A stretch of DNA of 7,621 nt, taken from assembly GCA_023254815.1 (NCBI GenBank), contig JALRKI010000009.1:1-7621 (forward strand). The letters run 5' to 3'. The notes beneath the pieces are model-generated. The model worked only from the letters and a program-made list of their open reading frames with translations, was not told the origin of the DNA and did not search any database. The DNA is from Flavobacteriaceae bacterium. Its GTDB lineage: Bacteria > Bacteroidota > Bacteroidia > Flavobacteriales > Flavobacteriaceae. Below, one piece after another: positions 6,702-7,621 of the stretch (positions within the stretch are counted from its first letter, which is position 1; each line of letters starts with the position of its first letter). The translations under genes and the position numbers were made by a program.

Positions 6702-7621
6702 GTGATTTGAAGTTTTATAGTTTGACCTTTGTTGATGGTTTGTCCTTGTTCAACAGACTGGCTGCTGACAATTCCGGTGCCTAACGCCTCTACTTTGAGA
6801 CCAAGATTTTCCAAAATTGAAATAGCATCCATAACAGCCATGCCAGTAACATTAGGCATTTGGAGCGGATCGAGCTGATTTTGTCCTTTGAATTTTGAAT
6901 AATCATTTTCAATCTCAGAAAACAAGGGCTTAACGCCATTTACGATTACATCTCGGGGTGTGCTAGTATAAATGTGTTCAGCGATTTTTTTAAACACGGG
7001 AGCTGCCACCACATTGCCATAGTATCCAATTTGAACATTTGGCTTATGGACTACAACGATACAAGTATATTTAGGATCGTCGGCAGGAAAATATCCGACA
7101 AATGATGAGATATAGCGGTTGGACTCTATCCAATACTCTGTTTGACAGGTCCCTGTTTTTCCAGCAAGAGGAAAGTTTTTCATGTCAATATTGTGAGCAG
7201 TGCCATGATTTGAAGCTACGACGTTGCGCATCATGGATTTTAGGACTTGAGCAGTTTCGGGCTTGCAGATTCTTTGACCTTGAATGTCATTATTAAACAC
7301 CTCAATCGGCTTTCCAAAGGACTGTACTGATTCAACAAATCTGGGTTTGATTCTCACTCCGTCATTGGCTATAGCATTATAAAAAGTCAGCACTTGCAGG
7401 GGAGACAATTGAATGCCATATCCAAAAGCCATCCAAGGTAAATCCAGTCCATCCCAATTTTCTTTATCGGAAGGATGCGTAATGTGAGGCTGTCCTTCAC
7501 CGAGAATTGGGATGTCCAATTTCTCATTGAGTCCCATGGCATAAATTCCATCGACGAATTGAGTAGGATTGTTACGGTAATTGTCATCAATAATCTGAAC
7601 GATCCCTGTGTTCGAAGACAT
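6698..7621 (-). CDS. ftsI: Class B penicillin-binding protein FtsI/PBP3, C-terminal part with PASTA domain (cut by window edge)
   Basis: FtsI is the septal transpeptidase that cross-links peptidoglycan in the periplasm as FtsW's partner. Only the last 307 residues are in the window. The first visible codons are Met-Ser-Ser-Asn-Thr-Gly. SSN is the second catalytic motif (SxN) of the transpeptidase fold, so this methionine is internal and the real start, membrane anchor and SxxK nucleophile motif lie beyond the right edge. The third motif KTGT is at fragment residues 155-158 within PLAGKTGTCQT, followed by SSFVGYFPADDPKYTCIVVV (172-191), typical of class B PBPs. Residues about 253-307, from LQMPNVTGM to the end, form one PASTA domain with a PNVTGM start and QSVEQGQTINKG repeat-like end. 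The stop overlaps the murE start as ATGA. Placement directly before murE supports FtsI over an elongation PBP2. Confidence 0.95.
   Translation of the reverse strand: MSSNTGIVQIIDDNYRNNPTQFVDGIYAMGLNEKLDIPILGEGQPHITHPSDKENWDGLDLPWMAFGYGIQLSPLQVLTFYNAIANDGVRIKPRFVESVQSFGKPIEVFNNDIQGQRICKPETAQVLKSMMRNVVASNHGTAHNIDMKNFPLAGKTGTCQTEYWIESNRYISSFVGYFPADDPKYTCIVVVHKPNVQIGYYGNVVAAPVFKKIAEHIYTSTPRDVIVNGVKPLFSEIENDYSKFKGQNQLDPLQMPNVTGMAVMDAISILENLGLKVEALGTGIVSSQSVEQGQTINKGQTIKLQIT

Noticed and set aside
7619..7621. ATG at the right edge as the start of a short 307-residue protein
   Set aside because: The codon directly precedes the SSN catalytic motif of a class B PBP, which normally lies hundreds of residues into the protein. 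It is an internal methionine of a gene cut by the window.

Overview
The window is a continuous, minus-strand stretch of a division and cell wall (dcw) cluster. In transcription order, from high to low coordinates, it reads ftsI (3' part) > murE > mraY > murD > ftsW > murG > murC (5' part). Both end genes are cut by the window edges. Every base belongs to one of these seven genes. There is no intergenic gap, RNA gene, mobile element, CRISPR array or recognisable promoter or terminator, and I see no real gene on the plus strand.

The organism is most likely a member of the Bacteroidota, probably the Cytophagales or a related order. The evidence is a MraY of 410 residues with a long extra segment after the fourth membrane helix, a FtsI ending in a PASTA domain, no murF between murE and mraY, a MurG with an AEDHQTKNA motif, an AT-leaning base composition, and no convincing Shine-Dalgarno sequence before any start. 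The rank below phylum is an impression from protein style, not a computed result.

The genes form one pathway. In the cytoplasm MurC, MurD and MurE add L-Ala, D-Glu and a diamino acid to UDP-MurNAc; the DNPR motif in MurE points to meso-diaminopimelate. MraY loads the muropeptide onto undecaprenyl phosphate to give lipid I, and MurG adds GlcNAc to give lipid II. FtsW polymerises lipid II into glycan at the septum, and FtsI cross-links the peptides. MurF, which would complete the pentapeptide, is not encoded here.

All six gene junctions overlap or abut: ATGA twice, TAATG three times and TAG-ATG once. This implies one transcript with translational coupling, with the promoter upstream of the window's right edge. 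I found no undescribed system. The points worth a second look are the MraY insertion, a ten-base A tract inside murD, a FtsW motif variant, and the uniform coupling without ribosome binding sites.
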